From Achromobacter spanius (GTDB lineage Bacteria; Pseudomonadota; Gammaproteobacteria; Burkholderiales; Burkholderiaceae_B), in contig NZ_CP034689.1 in assembly GCF_003994415.1 (NCBI RefSeq), positions 4,588,001-4,652,000 on the forward strand: a DNA stretch of 64,000 nt. Direction: 5' to 3'. The notes beneath the pieces were generated by a model. That model made no database searches and was not told the origin of the DNA. It worked only from the letters and a program-made list of their open reading frames with translations. The translations under genes and the position numbers were made by a program. How positions within the stretch are numbered: the stretch's first letter is position 1; each line of letters opens with the position of its first letter. Shown here one piece after another: positions 33,724-40,997 of this stretch.

Positions 33724-33750
33724 GGGGACTGCGTTAAGAAGCCCGGGACG

Positions 33751-34275
33751 CTAGGGCGCCGTATCGGTCTTCGCGGAGAAAGAAGTTTCCAGGGTGGGCG
33801 TGGCGCCGCCCGTGGTCGTGATCGTGCCGGCCACCGTTTCAATGACGCCGACAAAATCGGTATAGGTCTGCGCGTAGCGGATGCCCAGTTCAAGCAGGCC
33901 CAGCCGCTCGCTTGCCGCGCCGGCGCTGTCAGGCGCCACGCGCTGTATGCGGCCAGCCTGAAACAAGGCCAGCCCCAGCGCTTCGGCCTGCTCTTCATAA
34001 GCGGGGTGGCGCAGGGTCAAGCCCATCTTGTCCAACGCGCGATACGCATCAACGCCAACGCTGCGCAGTTCGACGGAGGCATCGCGGTGGTCGTGCACCG
34101 GCTGGTTGCCGTCATCATCCACAAGGCCCATCTCAACAGGCCCGGTCTGCACCCAGCGCACGGCCATGGCGATGTAAGGCGGTGAGGGAAAGGCTTCGGT
34201 GTCGTCGGAAAGCACTACCGGCACACCACCAGCTGCGGCGCTTACCAGCGTAAGGATTGCGTTATCGGGCGTCAT
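33751..34275 (-). CDS. Tail terminator/neck-type protein, first gene of the tail operon
   Basis: 174 residues from ATG 34275. Pattern Met-Thr-Pro-Asp-Asn-Ala-Ile, Pro-Ser-Pro-Pro-Tyr-Ile-Ala-Met, His-Asp-His-Arg-Asp-Ala-Ser-Val-Glu-Leu, Leu-Gly-Leu-Leu-Glu-Leu-Gly-Ile-Arg-Tyr, as in LIC_12616-type phage proteins preceding the sheath. In a complete phage the head and connector genes would lie upstream; here regulatory genes follow instead. Confidence 0.65.
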   Translation of the reverse strand: MTPDNAILTLVSAAAGGVPVVLSDDTEAFPSPPYIAMAVRWVQTGPVEMGLVDDDGNQPVHDHRDASVELRSVGVDAYRALDKMGLTLRHPAYEEQAEALGLALFQAGRIQRVAPDSAGAASERLGLLELGIRYAQTYTDFVGVIETVAGTITTTGGATPTLETSFSAKTDTAP

Positions 34276-34294
34276 GTCGGCGATTAAATGGTTG

Positions 34295-34335
34295 GGAAAA
34301 ACAAAAGCCCGCGAACCGTTGAAGGTAGGCGGGCT
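34295..34335 (-). terminator. Terminator at the head of the tail operon
   Basis: On the minus strand AGCCCGC and GCGGGCT pair around a 16-base loop and are followed by a T-rich tract (TTTTGTTTTT). It lies between the early/regulatory genes and the first tail gene. Tail expression therefore probably needs antitermination or a promoter downstream of it. Confidence 0.65.
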
Positions 34336-34364
34336 GCATTTCGTGTGGGCGCAATGCCCCGCGG

Positions 34365-34646
34365 CTATTGTCTCAAATCCGGTCCCAAATGCGCAGGGTT
34401 TTTATGAAGTGCGTGTCCCAATTCCGACCACGCATAGGTCGCGGATTTTGTATTGCCGCCGCAACGATGCACATGGCCGGCATCCAGCAAATGGTCCAGC
34501 ACCCGGCGTGCGCCGCGCCGCATGGCTTCTTGCGAAGCCGGCGTCAACGGCATGCCACGGCTGACATGCCGCAGTATCTCGGCCATTCTGAATTTCCGGC
34601 CCGGATACGCCGCCAGCAGATCAATGACCTCGTGCGCGTACTTCAT
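34365..34646 (-). CDS. Small winged-helix-like protein of the island
   Basis: 93 residues from ATG 34646, overlapping the previous stop (ATGA). Residues 1-65 suggest a winged helix: Val-Ile-Asp-Leu-Leu-Ala-Ala-Tyr-Pro-Gly-Arg-Lys-Phe-Arg, Ala-Glu-Ile-Leu-Arg-His-Val, Val-Leu-Asp-His-Leu-Leu-Asp-Ala-Gly-His-Val. Last gene before the late terminator, so possibly an activator of late transcription; unproven. Confidence 0.6.
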   Translation of the reverse strand: MKYAHEVIDLLAAYPGRKFRMAEILRHVSRGMPLTPASQEAMRRGARRVLDHLLDAGHVHRCGGNTKSATYAWSELGHALHKNPAHLGPDLRQ

Positions 34647-35137
34647 TTGAATTCCCTCCAGACCTGTTGCTTGAAACTACCCAACGCCACCTTGTAGTAA
34701 GGCAGCGTGACGCCGATGGCGCGGCAGGCTTTTTCCTGGCGCAGATGCGCGGGCAGGTCTCCGTAGTCGGCACGGCGCGTGGTTTCGGCCTGCACCACGC
34801 GTCGTTCAATAAGCGGCAACGCTTCATACAGGGCATGCACACGGCGCGCGCGTTCATGATTCACCGGAATGCGTAGCGGCTCATCGTCGTCATCGTGACC
34901 CGGCAGCGGCGGAAACGCGCACAGGTCGGGCGCGTCTTGCGCCATGCGGCGCGGGCCCGGCCAATCGCCTTCCCATTGCGATCTTGCCCAATTGCGAATT
35001 TCGTCTTCCACCCAACGCGGTAAGCCTGCTTGCGTGCTTGCCCTTGCTTCCATTGTCTTGTTGCCTCGTGTTTGTTTGCGGATCGCGTGACCGCTTGGGT
35101 GTTCCGCTGCGTGTTCCGCTGACTGTCCCCGTGTCAT
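34643..35137 (-). CDS. Possible Q-like late regulator (antiterminator candidate)
   Basis: 164 residues. Start ATG 35137 is chosen because GGAGG lies about 5 bases upstream and the ATG overlaps the preceding stop as ATGA; ATG 35053 would give 136 residues. The C-terminal 60 residues (Leu-Ile-Glu-Arg-Arg-Val-Val-Gln-Ala-Glu, Ala-Cys-Arg-Ala-Ile-Gly-Val-Thr-Leu-Pro-Tyr-Tyr) look like a helix-turn-helix of the sigma-r4/antiterminator kind found just before late operons. The following terminators fit that role, which remains inference. Confidence 0.55.
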   Translation of the reverse strand: MTRGQSAEHAAEHPSGHAIRKQTRGNKTMEARASTQAGLPRWVEDEIRNWARSQWEGDWPGPRRMAQDAPDLCAFPPLPGHDDDDEPLRIPVNHERARRVHALYEALPLIERRVVQAETTRRADYGDLPAHLRQEKACRAIGVTLPYYKVALGSFKQQVWREFK

Positions 35138-35817
35138 GTGGCCTCCGGCTTGTTGGTGTGCCTGGCGTGCGTCAGCATCTCGGCGATGGCCTTGGTGGGA
35201 TGACCGCCAAGCGCGATGCGTGCCTCCCATCGATCAATCCATTCGCGATGCGACCGGCTGCGCGGTTCCAGCAGCTTTCCCGCCCCCATTTTTTTCAACG
35301 CAGCCTCGGCTTGCGCGCGCGTGGCCAACGTCTGGCCTGGCGCGGGCAGCGCGGCGCGCGATGGTGGAATATCGGGCCACGCACCTCGGCTTAGCTCTTC
35401 GGTCAAGGTTCTTTCCCACCTTGCCTTGATGGCGCCGTAGTTGCTATTGAGCAGATCCACCGTACTGACGCCAACCGCCGCCCAATACACCGCCGGGTGC
35501 GACCAATCACCGGTCTCGCCGCGCCGCCGCGCCGACACGCCGCGCACGGCTTCGTGATAGGCCAGCTCGGGGATCAGCCACGGGCAGCACAGCTTCAGAA
35601 ATTCGGGCAACGTGGGTGGCCACTCGCGCGTCAGGCACGCCGTCAGCCCTCGCCTGACTTGCGACTCGGTCAGCCCCGACAACTTTTGATTCCAGGAATC
35701 CTTCAACTCGCGCGGGGTCAGGCCTTCCCATTGCTGCGCGAACTTCGCGCCGTACAGCAGGTGCATTTCATTGACAACCAGCGCGCCCAGATTGGTAGCA
35801 GATTCAGCGACTTGCAT
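35134..35817 (-). CDS. Phage replication protein P-like
   Basis: 227 residues from ATG 35817. N-terminal Val-Val-Asn-Glu-Met-His-Leu-Leu-Tyr-Gly-Ala-Lys-Phe and Leu-Lys-Asp-Ser-Trp-Asn-Gln-Lys-Leu, then Arg-Glu-Trp-Pro-Pro-Thr-Leu-Pro-Glu-Phe-Leu-Lys-Leu, resembling lambda P-type helicase-loader proteins of prophages. It overlaps the DUF1376 gene by 14 bp. A replication gene in a headless element is probably a relic of its phage ancestry. Confidence 0.65.
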   Translation of the reverse strand: MQVAESATNLGALVVNEMHLLYGAKFAQQWEGLTPRELKDSWNQKLSGLTESQVRRGLTACLTREWPPTLPEFLKLCCPWLIPELAYHEAVRGVSARRRGETGDWSHPAVYWAAVGVSTVDLLNSNYGAIKARWERTLTEELSRGAWPDIPPSRAALPAPGQTLATRAQAEAALKKMGAGKLLEPRSRSHREWIDRWEARIALGGHPTKAIAEMLTHARHTNKPEAT

Positions 35818-36652
35818 CGATCACCCCCATGTCGATCTCGCCACGCGCCCGGCCTTCGGCCAACACGCTACGTAGTTCGGAAGACCAGTCGGCGCGTTGC
35901 CGTGCGCGGCTGCTTGCGGCGGCGCGCGGCATGTCTCGCGGTGGATACAGGCCCAGATAGCCGCTGGCGATGCTGTGGGCGATGACCGCGCTTGCGGGGA
36001 TGCCTTCGGCTTGGTAGCCCGCAAGCTGTTGCAACTGCCGCCGTGCCCCCTCTTCCGTAATTGGCTTCTTGCGGGCTTTGCGGTCCGCTGCCCAACTGAT
36101 CCAGTCAGCCCGGTCCAGCCATTCGGGCAATGCAATGGCCGTGGCGTCAAAGCCCACATTGCGCTTGCTCGGCGCGGGCTCCCGTGTTTTCTGGTTTCGG
36201 GTTCCTGGTTCTGGTTCTGGTTCATGGTTGGTTGCACGGGTGTTCAACGGCTGTTGCTCCGCCTCGCCTTCCGCCGTCGCCTTCACTGCCGTCTCCTCCA
36301 CCGCTTTCACTTGCCGGCCAGCTTGCCGCGCCCGCTTGGCCGCGCTGGCCTTGCCGGCCGCGGACTTCGCTTCCTTGTTGCCGTGGTAGCGGGCAATCTC
36401 GGCATCGCAACGCGCATGCCGCCAGCCTTGCTCGGTGTCCACGAAGAATTCGCCCAGCACCTGGACCACCGCGGCCCGCTCTTCGTCTGAGCGCGCGATC
36501 AACAAGCGGCAGAGTTTGTCGACGTCCGCACACAAGGGGGCTTCGGTGTCGTAATAGAGTTCGATCAGATCGCGATAGACGCTGCGTTCGATGCGCGTCA
36601 GGTGCCGCGTGGCGCTATTGAAATCGCCAATGTGATGGGGGTAGTAGTTCAT
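35804..36652 (-). CDS. DUF1376/YdaU-like phage replication protein
   Basis: 282 residues from ATG 36652. DUF1376 N-terminus: His-His-Ile-Gly-Asp-Phe-Asn-Ser-Ala-Thr-Arg-His-Leu-Thr, Tyr-Arg-Asp-Leu-Ile-Glu-Leu-Tyr-Tyr-Asp-Thr-Glu-Ala-Pro-Leu. The middle (about 125-185) is Ala/Lys/Glu/Pro-rich. The C-terminal part (Leu-Pro-Glu-Trp-Leu) is common in phage replication-initiation proteins that pair with a P-like loader. It overlaps the Cro-like gene by four bases. Confidence 0.75.
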   Translation of the reverse strand: MNYYPHHIGDFNSATRHLTRIERSVYRDLIELYYDTEAPLCADVDKLCRLLIARSDEERAAVVQVLGEFFVDTEQGWRHARCDAEIARYHGNKEAKSAAGKASAAKRARQAGRQVKAVEETAVKATAEGEAEQQPLNTRATNHEPEPEPGTRNQKTREPAPSKRNVGFDATAIALPEWLDRADWISWAADRKARKKPITEEGARRQLQQLAGYQAEGIPASAVIAHSIASGYLGLYPPRDMPRAAASSRARQRADWSSELRSVLAEGRARGEIDMGVIDASR

Positions 36653-36888
36653 TGCGCCTTCAGCCCTTCGGCCAGCTCCGGCCAGATTCGAATGCAATCC
36701 GTGGGACGCAAGTCGCGCCGGGTAACCCAGCCGCACGTGGCCAACTCAATCAAGGCGCAATGCTTGACCGGCACCGGCCGGCGCCCGGTGCGCCACTGGT
36801 AGACCAGCGCGGGCGATACCCCCACGCGTCGAGCCAGCGCCGCAGCGGTAATGGCCCCCTCGCACTCGAAATAGTCATGTAGGTTCAT
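36649..36888 (-). CDS. Cro/YdaS-like helix-turn-helix protein
   Basis: 79 residues from ATG 36888. The HTH is clear: Ala-Ala-Ala-Leu-Ala-Arg-Arg-Val-Gly-Val-Ser-Pro-Ala-Leu-Val-Tyr-Gln-Trp-Arg-Thr-Gly-Arg-Arg, then Pro-Val-Lys-His-Cys. First gene of the leftward early operon, divergent from the S24 repressor across 71 bp of operator DNA. Likely the counter-repressor (Cro role). Confidence 0.8.
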   Translation of the reverse strand: MNLHDYFECEGAITAAALARRVGVSPALVYQWRTGRRPVPVKHCALIELATCGWVTRRDLRPTDCIRIWPELAEGLKAQ

Positions 36889-36962
36889 TACCAAAACTAT
36901 AGCGACGCTACATCTTATTAGCAAGCCATGCTATAGTTTAATTTGCATAGCATTGCTATATG
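36889..36962. promoter_or_regulatory. Divergent operator/promoter region of the island switch
   Basis: Between the Cro-like and repressor starts. It contains TAGCG-A-CGCTA (36900-36910), GCTATAG (36930-36936) and ATAGC-ATT-GCTAT (36947-36959), related palindromic half-sites (GCTATA). The last site touches the repressor ATG at 36960. No ribosome site is seen before that ATG, suggesting a leaderless message as for lambda cI. Confidence 0.65.
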
Positions 36963-38033
36963 AAAATGTGGACTATCGAAGAGGAAGCCGCCGCGCTGCG
37001 CGCACGCTTTGAAGGCGTGAACCGCGCGGCCTTTGCTCGTGACCACCAAGTGAAGGGCGGCCAGGCGATGATTTACCAGCACATCACTGGCCGCCGCCCC
37101 ATTGGGATTGAAGCGGCCATGGCCTATGCCGAAGGGTTTGGCTGCACGCTGGCTGCAATCAGCCCGCGCTTGGCGGCCGAAGCCAAGAAGGCCGCGTCGT
37201 TATCGGCGGCGGCACCACTTGCCGCCCCGGCCACTGACGTGGCGTGGCCCTTCCCTTCGGTGCCGCAGTCGCTGATCAAAGGCTTGGCCGACGATCAGCT
37301 CAAGCGTCTGGAAGGCGCGCTGCTATTGGCGCTGGGCCAGATGGGCGTCAAGACGAAGGCGGCGGCCGCGCAATCCAAGTCGCCGCAGTCCAAGCGCGGC
37401 GCGCTTTTGAATATCGACGCCGTCGCCGACGAATTTCCCATGGCGCCGGTATCGGCAGCGCCCTGGGATCCGGACGGCGTCACCACGCATCAGGCTGAAC
37501 GCATGCAGGCGCTGCGCATCAGCACCGCGGCCAACGTCGGCCACGTCCCCCACGCGGGCTATTCCGCCAATGACCAGGAATTCATGCCCATCCCCGAACT
37601 GGATGTGCGCCTGGCCGCCGGCCGGCTTGGCATCGAGAACTATCACGAGACCGAGATCGGCGAAATCCTGCTGCGCCGTTCGTTCCTGGAATCGTTCAAG
37701 CTGCCGATCAACCGCATGAAGATCGTGTATGCGCAAGGCGACAGCATGGAACCCGTGATTCGCAACGGCGGACCCATGCTGTTCTTTGAAGACCCCATCA
37801 CCGACCCGCGCGAGATCGACCCGCGCACGGTCTACGCCATCAACCATGGCGGCAAGATGATCGTGAAGTGCATCGCGCGCGAACGCGAAGGCGGCTGGCT
37901 GGCCAAGTCCTTGAACCCGGCCTATGCGCCTTTTGCGCTTGAGAAAGAAGACGGATGCGAGGTTCGCATCGTCGGGCGGATCTTGTGGTCGCCTTATGAT
38001 TTGCGAAATGGGGTGGACGAGCGCTTGCTGTAG
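36960..38033 (+). CDS. S24 (LexA/CI-like) repressor of the tail island
   Basis: 357 residues. N-terminal DNA-binding part (about residues 15-65: Arg-Ala-Ala-Phe-Ala-Arg-Asp-His...Ile-Tyr-Gln-His-Ile-Thr-Gly-Arg-Arg-Pro-Ile), a long Ala-rich linker, and a C-terminal S24 peptidase-like domain. Catalytic Ser is in Gly-Asp-Ser-Met-Glu-Pro (about 261) and Lys in Lys-Met-Ile-Val-Lys-Cys (about 301). Such repressors self-cleave when RecA is activated by DNA damage, derepressing the element; pyocin PrtR works this way. An Ala-Gly cleavage site probably lies in the linker. It is the right-hand end gene of the island. Confidence 0.88.
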   Translation: MKMWTIEEEAAALRARFEGVNRAAFARDHQVKGGQAMIYQHITGRRPIGIEAAMAYAEGFGCTLAAISPRLAAEAKKAASLSAAAPLAAPATDVAWPFPSVPQSLIKGLADDQLKRLEGALLLALGQMGVKTKAAAAQSKSPQSKRGALLNIDAVADEFPMAPVSAAPWDPDGVTTHQAERMQALRISTAANVGHVPHAGYSANDQEFMPIPELDVRLAAGRLGIENYHETEIGEILLRRSFLESFKLPINRMKIVYAQGDSMEPVIRNGGPMLFFEDPITDPREIDPRTVYAINHGGKMIVKCIAREREGGWLAKSLNPAYAPFALEKEDGCEVRIVGRILWSPYDLRNGVDERLL

Positions 38034-38089
38034 GGGTACGCCGAGGCTACACCTTTTAGGGGGCTTGCAGGTGCAGCCCCGGCGATACC

Positions 38090-38539
38090 TTAGTTCGCGG
38101 CCTTGTAGCGATTCCGCAGATCGCGGATCTGATCGTGATTGCGCACAACGCCAGCATTCTGCCGTTCCACGATCACACGTATTTCTTCCGGCAGCGGTTC
38201 CTTCAGCGCGTCAGCATAGGCCGCCTTCGCCACGTCCTCGCCACGTTCGCATTCTTCCAAAATGACCAGATCGGTGCGCCCGGCCACGGCGGCCTTCAAG
38301 TTGGTCCAGCCGCGATGCACCGCGCCCGCGACCGTGCCACTGTCCTCGGGCACGCCGCCCAACTGCGCAATCACGGTCTGCAACTCCGCGGCGCCTGCGG
38401 CGCAATCCTGCGCCCGGTTCCTGAATAGCTGCTGCAACTCAGGATTCTTCGTGTCATCGGCGGCGGCTTCAAAGCCCTTCTGCCCGTTCTTCGAGGTTTC
38501 GATGAGGTGGTTCAGTGTCTTGATGACGTTGTCAGCCAT
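38090..38539 (-). CDS. Ferritin-like four-helix protein (PA2169/DUF2383 type)
   Basis: 149 residues from ATG 38539. Two helical hairpins (Leu-Asn-His-Leu-Ile-Glu-Thr-Ser-Lys-Asn-Gly-Gln-Lys-Gly-Phe, Leu-Glu-Glu-Cys-Glu-Arg-Gly-Glu-Asp) as in the PA2169 family. Role unknown, probably stress-related. Converges on the island's repressor and marks the chromosomal right flank. Confidence 0.82.
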   Translation of the reverse strand: MADNVIKTLNHLIETSKNGQKGFEAAADDTKNPELQQLFRNRAQDCAAGAAELQTVIAQLGGVPEDSGTVAGAVHRGWTNLKAAVAGRTDLVILEECERGEDVAKAAYADALKEPLPEEIRVIVERQNAGVVRNHDQIRDLRNRYKAAN

Positions 38540-38701
38540 GTCCGGTCTCCTAGGATCTATCAAGCCGCGTGGGCGGCTTGGGAAACATGACGACAGCAAG
38601 TTCCATTCCCGGACGGGCTTGAATGCGGGCGGTTCGACAGCCGGAAGCTGCAGCTAGATATCGGAGTCGACGCGATACACAGGCACAGGCCCGCCGTCGC
38701 T

Positions 38702-39310
38702 TCAGACCTCGCCTTGCATCGCAGGCCTGGCCTTGATCGTGCTCAGCCATGCCTGCACCTTCGGATGGGCGGCCACCGGCGCGCCCAGAAAGGCGGTGTA
38801 GCCGACCACCGACGCCACCACCAGGTCAGCCAGCGAGTACTTGTCACCCACCATCCACGGCTGGCGCGTCAGATGCGCATCCAGCAGCCCCAACAGCGAA
38901 TCCAGATCGGCGATGGCCCGCTCGGCCTGGCGGGCATCGCGGCTTTGCTCGTCGCCGTGGGCGACGACATACAGGCGCGAGACCACCGCGCCATACGTCA
39001 CGTAGGCCCACGTGCACCACGACATGGCGGCCAGCCGCTGCGAAGTGCCGGCCGCGGGCCACAAGCCCCGCTCGACGCCCCAACGTTCACCCAGCCACAG
39101 GTGGATGGCCAAGGCTTCGAACAGCGGCGCACCGTCCACGGTCAGGGTCGGCACCTTGCCGTTGGGGTTCAAGGCCAGGAATTCCGGGCGGCGCTGCTCG
39201 CCGGCCTGGATATCCACCTTGACGCGTTCGTGCGGCACCTGCAGTTCGGCCAGGGCGCAGGCGATGGGGGAAGCGCTGGACTGGGGGTACCAATGGAAAA
39301 CGATAGACAT
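38702..39310 (-). CDS. Glutathione S-transferase
   Basis: 202 residues from ATG 39310. N-terminal thioredoxin-fold with Pro-Gln-Ser-Ser-Ala-Ser-Pro and Asn-Gly-Lys-Val-Pro-Thr-Leu, and a C-terminal helical domain with Trp-Met-Val-Gly-Asp-Lys-Tyr-Ser-Leu-Ala-Asp. Conjugates or isomerises electrophiles with glutathione; substrate unknown. Divergent from the WYL regulator, which may control it. Confidence 0.88.
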   Translation of the reverse strand: MSIVFHWYPQSSASPIACALAELQVPHERVKVDIQAGEQRRPEFLALNPNGKVPTLTVDGAPLFEALAIHLWLGERWGVERGLWPAAGTSQRLAAMSWCTWAYVTYGAVVSRLYVVAHGDEQSRDARQAERAIADLDSLLGLLDAHLTRQPWMVGDKYSLADLVVASVVGYTAFLGAPVAAHPKVQAWLSTIKARPAMQGEV

Positions 39311-39423
39311 GGACAAGCTCCGGAATGGGGGGGAGTGCCGCGGCCCCATGGCCGCTGACGACGGACGAACTTTAAAATCCATTGCGGACAGTTTCCGCCC
39401 TTGATACAGGCTATCGTTGCCCG

Positions 39424-40434
39424 ATGCTCAGTTCCAGCAACCGCCTCCTGCGCCTGCTTTCCCTACTGCAGACCCGCCGCCATTGGGCCGGCGCCGACTT
39501 GGCGCAGACCCTGGCGGTGCATCCGCGCACGCTGCGCCGCGACATCGACCGGCTGCGCGAACTGGGCTACCCGATCCAGGCCAGCAGCGGTGTGGCGGGC
39601 GGCTACGCCTTTCGCGCGGGCAACGCCCTGCCGCCCCTGCTGCTGGACGACGACGAGGCGCTGACGGTGGCCATCACGCTGCGCACCGCGGCCACGGGCA
39701 CGGTCGGTGGCGTGGAAGAAGCCGCGCTGCGCGCGCTGGTCAAACTAGAGCAGGTGATGCCCGCGCGCCTGCGCCACAAGCTGGACGCGCTGCGGTCGGC
39801 CATCGTGCCGCTGCCGAGCCGGGGCCCGATGATCGATGCGGGACTGTTGGCCGCGCTGGCCGCCGCCTGCCGCGACCAGTTGCGCATCAACTTCGACTAC
39901 GCGGACAGCCGCGGCCAGCCCAGCACGCGCCAGGTCGAGCCGCAGGGGCTGGCGCACACGGGGTATCGCTGGTATCTGGTGGCGTGGGATCCGGCGCGCG
40001 ACGATTGGCGCACGTTCCGACTCGATCGAATCACCGGCGCGGTAACGCTGGGCGCGCACTTCGCGCCGCGTCCGCCGCCCGAAGGTGGCGACCTGCGCGC
40101 CTATGTGACGCGGGCGGTGGGCCAGGCGCCCAACGCCGAAGAGGCACGCATCGTGCTGCATGCGCCGCACGCGGTGATTGCCGCGCGCATTCCGGCGTCG
40201 GCCGGCCAGGTGGAGGCGTTGGACGATGGCCGTTGCCTGCTGCGCTGCAACGGCCAGTCGCTGGATGCGCTGACGTATTGGCTGCTGGCGCTGGAAGTGG
40301 AATTCGATGTGCTGGCGCCGGCATCCCTGGCGCAGCGCTTTCAGATCGCGGGCGAACGGGTCGCCCGCATGCTGCAACGGCGCGATACCGCTACGCCGCA
40401 ACAGGCAGACGGCCCGGCGGCGGCGAATGACTAA
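39424..40434 (+). CDS. YafY-type HTH/WYL transcriptional regulator
   Basis: 336 residues from ATG 39424. N-terminal DeoR-like HTH (Trp-Ala-Gly-Ala-Asp-Leu-Ala-Gln-Thr-Leu, Arg-Thr-Leu-Arg-Arg-Asp-Ile-Asp-Arg-Leu), then a WYL domain with Arg-Trp-Tyr-Leu-Val-Ala-Trp-Asp (about 180) and a WCX-like C-terminus. WYL domains sense ligands or nucleic acid. 113 bp from the divergent GST gene, its likely target. Confidence 0.85.
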   Translation: MLSSSNRLLRLLSLLQTRRHWAGADLAQTLAVHPRTLRRDIDRLRELGYPIQASSGVAGGYAFRAGNALPPLLLDDDEALTVAITLRTAATGTVGGVEEAALRALVKLEQVMPARLRHKLDALRSAIVPLPSRGPMIDAGLLAALAAACRDQLRINFDYADSRGQPSTRQVEPQGLAHTGYRWYLVAWDPARDDWRTFRLDRITGAVTLGAHFAPRPPPEGGDLRAYVTRAVGQAPNAEEARIVLHAPHAVIAARIPASAGQVEALDDGRCLLRCNGQSLDALTYWLLALEVEFDVLAPASLAQRFQIAGERVARMLQRRDTATPQQADGPAAAND

Positions 40435-40658
40435 TGCTTAGCTGACCTGCTTGGTCTGTTCGGCTTTGGCCAACTGCTGGATCGCCAGCGACTCATCGGC
40501 TCAATTCGTGTTAATGCGCCGTAGTTGTTCCGCGTCATGAGTGATCACGGCGTGCGGGTTTTCAAATGGAACGCCGGCGCGTGGTGAAGATCAAGAGCAG
40601 TGCCTGACCGATGCCACCAATCGCGGTTCATGCCACCATTGCAGAAACGGCGGACAAG

Positions 40659-40680
40659 AAAAAAGCCGCTCTAGGCGGCT
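40659..40680 (-). terminator. Terminator after tRNA-His
   Basis: On the minus strand AGCCGC-CTAGA-GCGGCT followed by six T. It lies 18 bp past the tRNA 3' end. The stretch 40435-40658 between the WYL gene and this hairpin shows no gene. Confidence 0.8.
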
Positions 40681-40697
40681 GATTTCTTTGAATTCTT

Positions 40698-40774
40698 TGG
40701 GGTGGCTGATGGGGCTCGAACCCACGACAACTGGAATCACAATCCAGGACTCTACCAACTGAGCTACAGCCACC
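40698..40774 (-). tRNA. tRNA-His (GTG anticodon)
   Basis: Read on the minus strand: G-1 plus acceptor GTGGCTG, D-arm AGCTCAGTTGGTAGAG, anticodon stem-loop CTGGA-TTGTGAT-TCCAG with anticodon GTG, T-arm GTGGG-TTCGAGC-CCCAT, acceptor CAGCCAC, discriminator C and encoded CCA. The extra G-1 opposite C73 is the histidine identity mark. Confidence 0.95.
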
Positions 40775-40997
40775 TCTGGGGTACTACTGGTGTATTGCTT
40801 TTCAGCATTACTTTTCAGTACTACTTTCTTCTCCCCCGCCGCGCTTCAAACTGAAGCTCAGCAACGAAGAGGCCGAACTATAGCATATTTTTTGGGGCCG
40901 TCAAAAGCCCCTTATCTTCCTCCCCATTGCCAACGCCGCACACCTTGCTATCCTTCCGCATGGCTCAACCCTGGAGGCCGACTTTTACGTCATCGCT

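Noticed and set aside
39417..40430. Long + strand frame overlapping the WYL regulator
   Set aside because: Arg/Gly/Ala-rich shadow frame typical of high-GC DNA; the regulator frame has clear HTH and WYL motifs.
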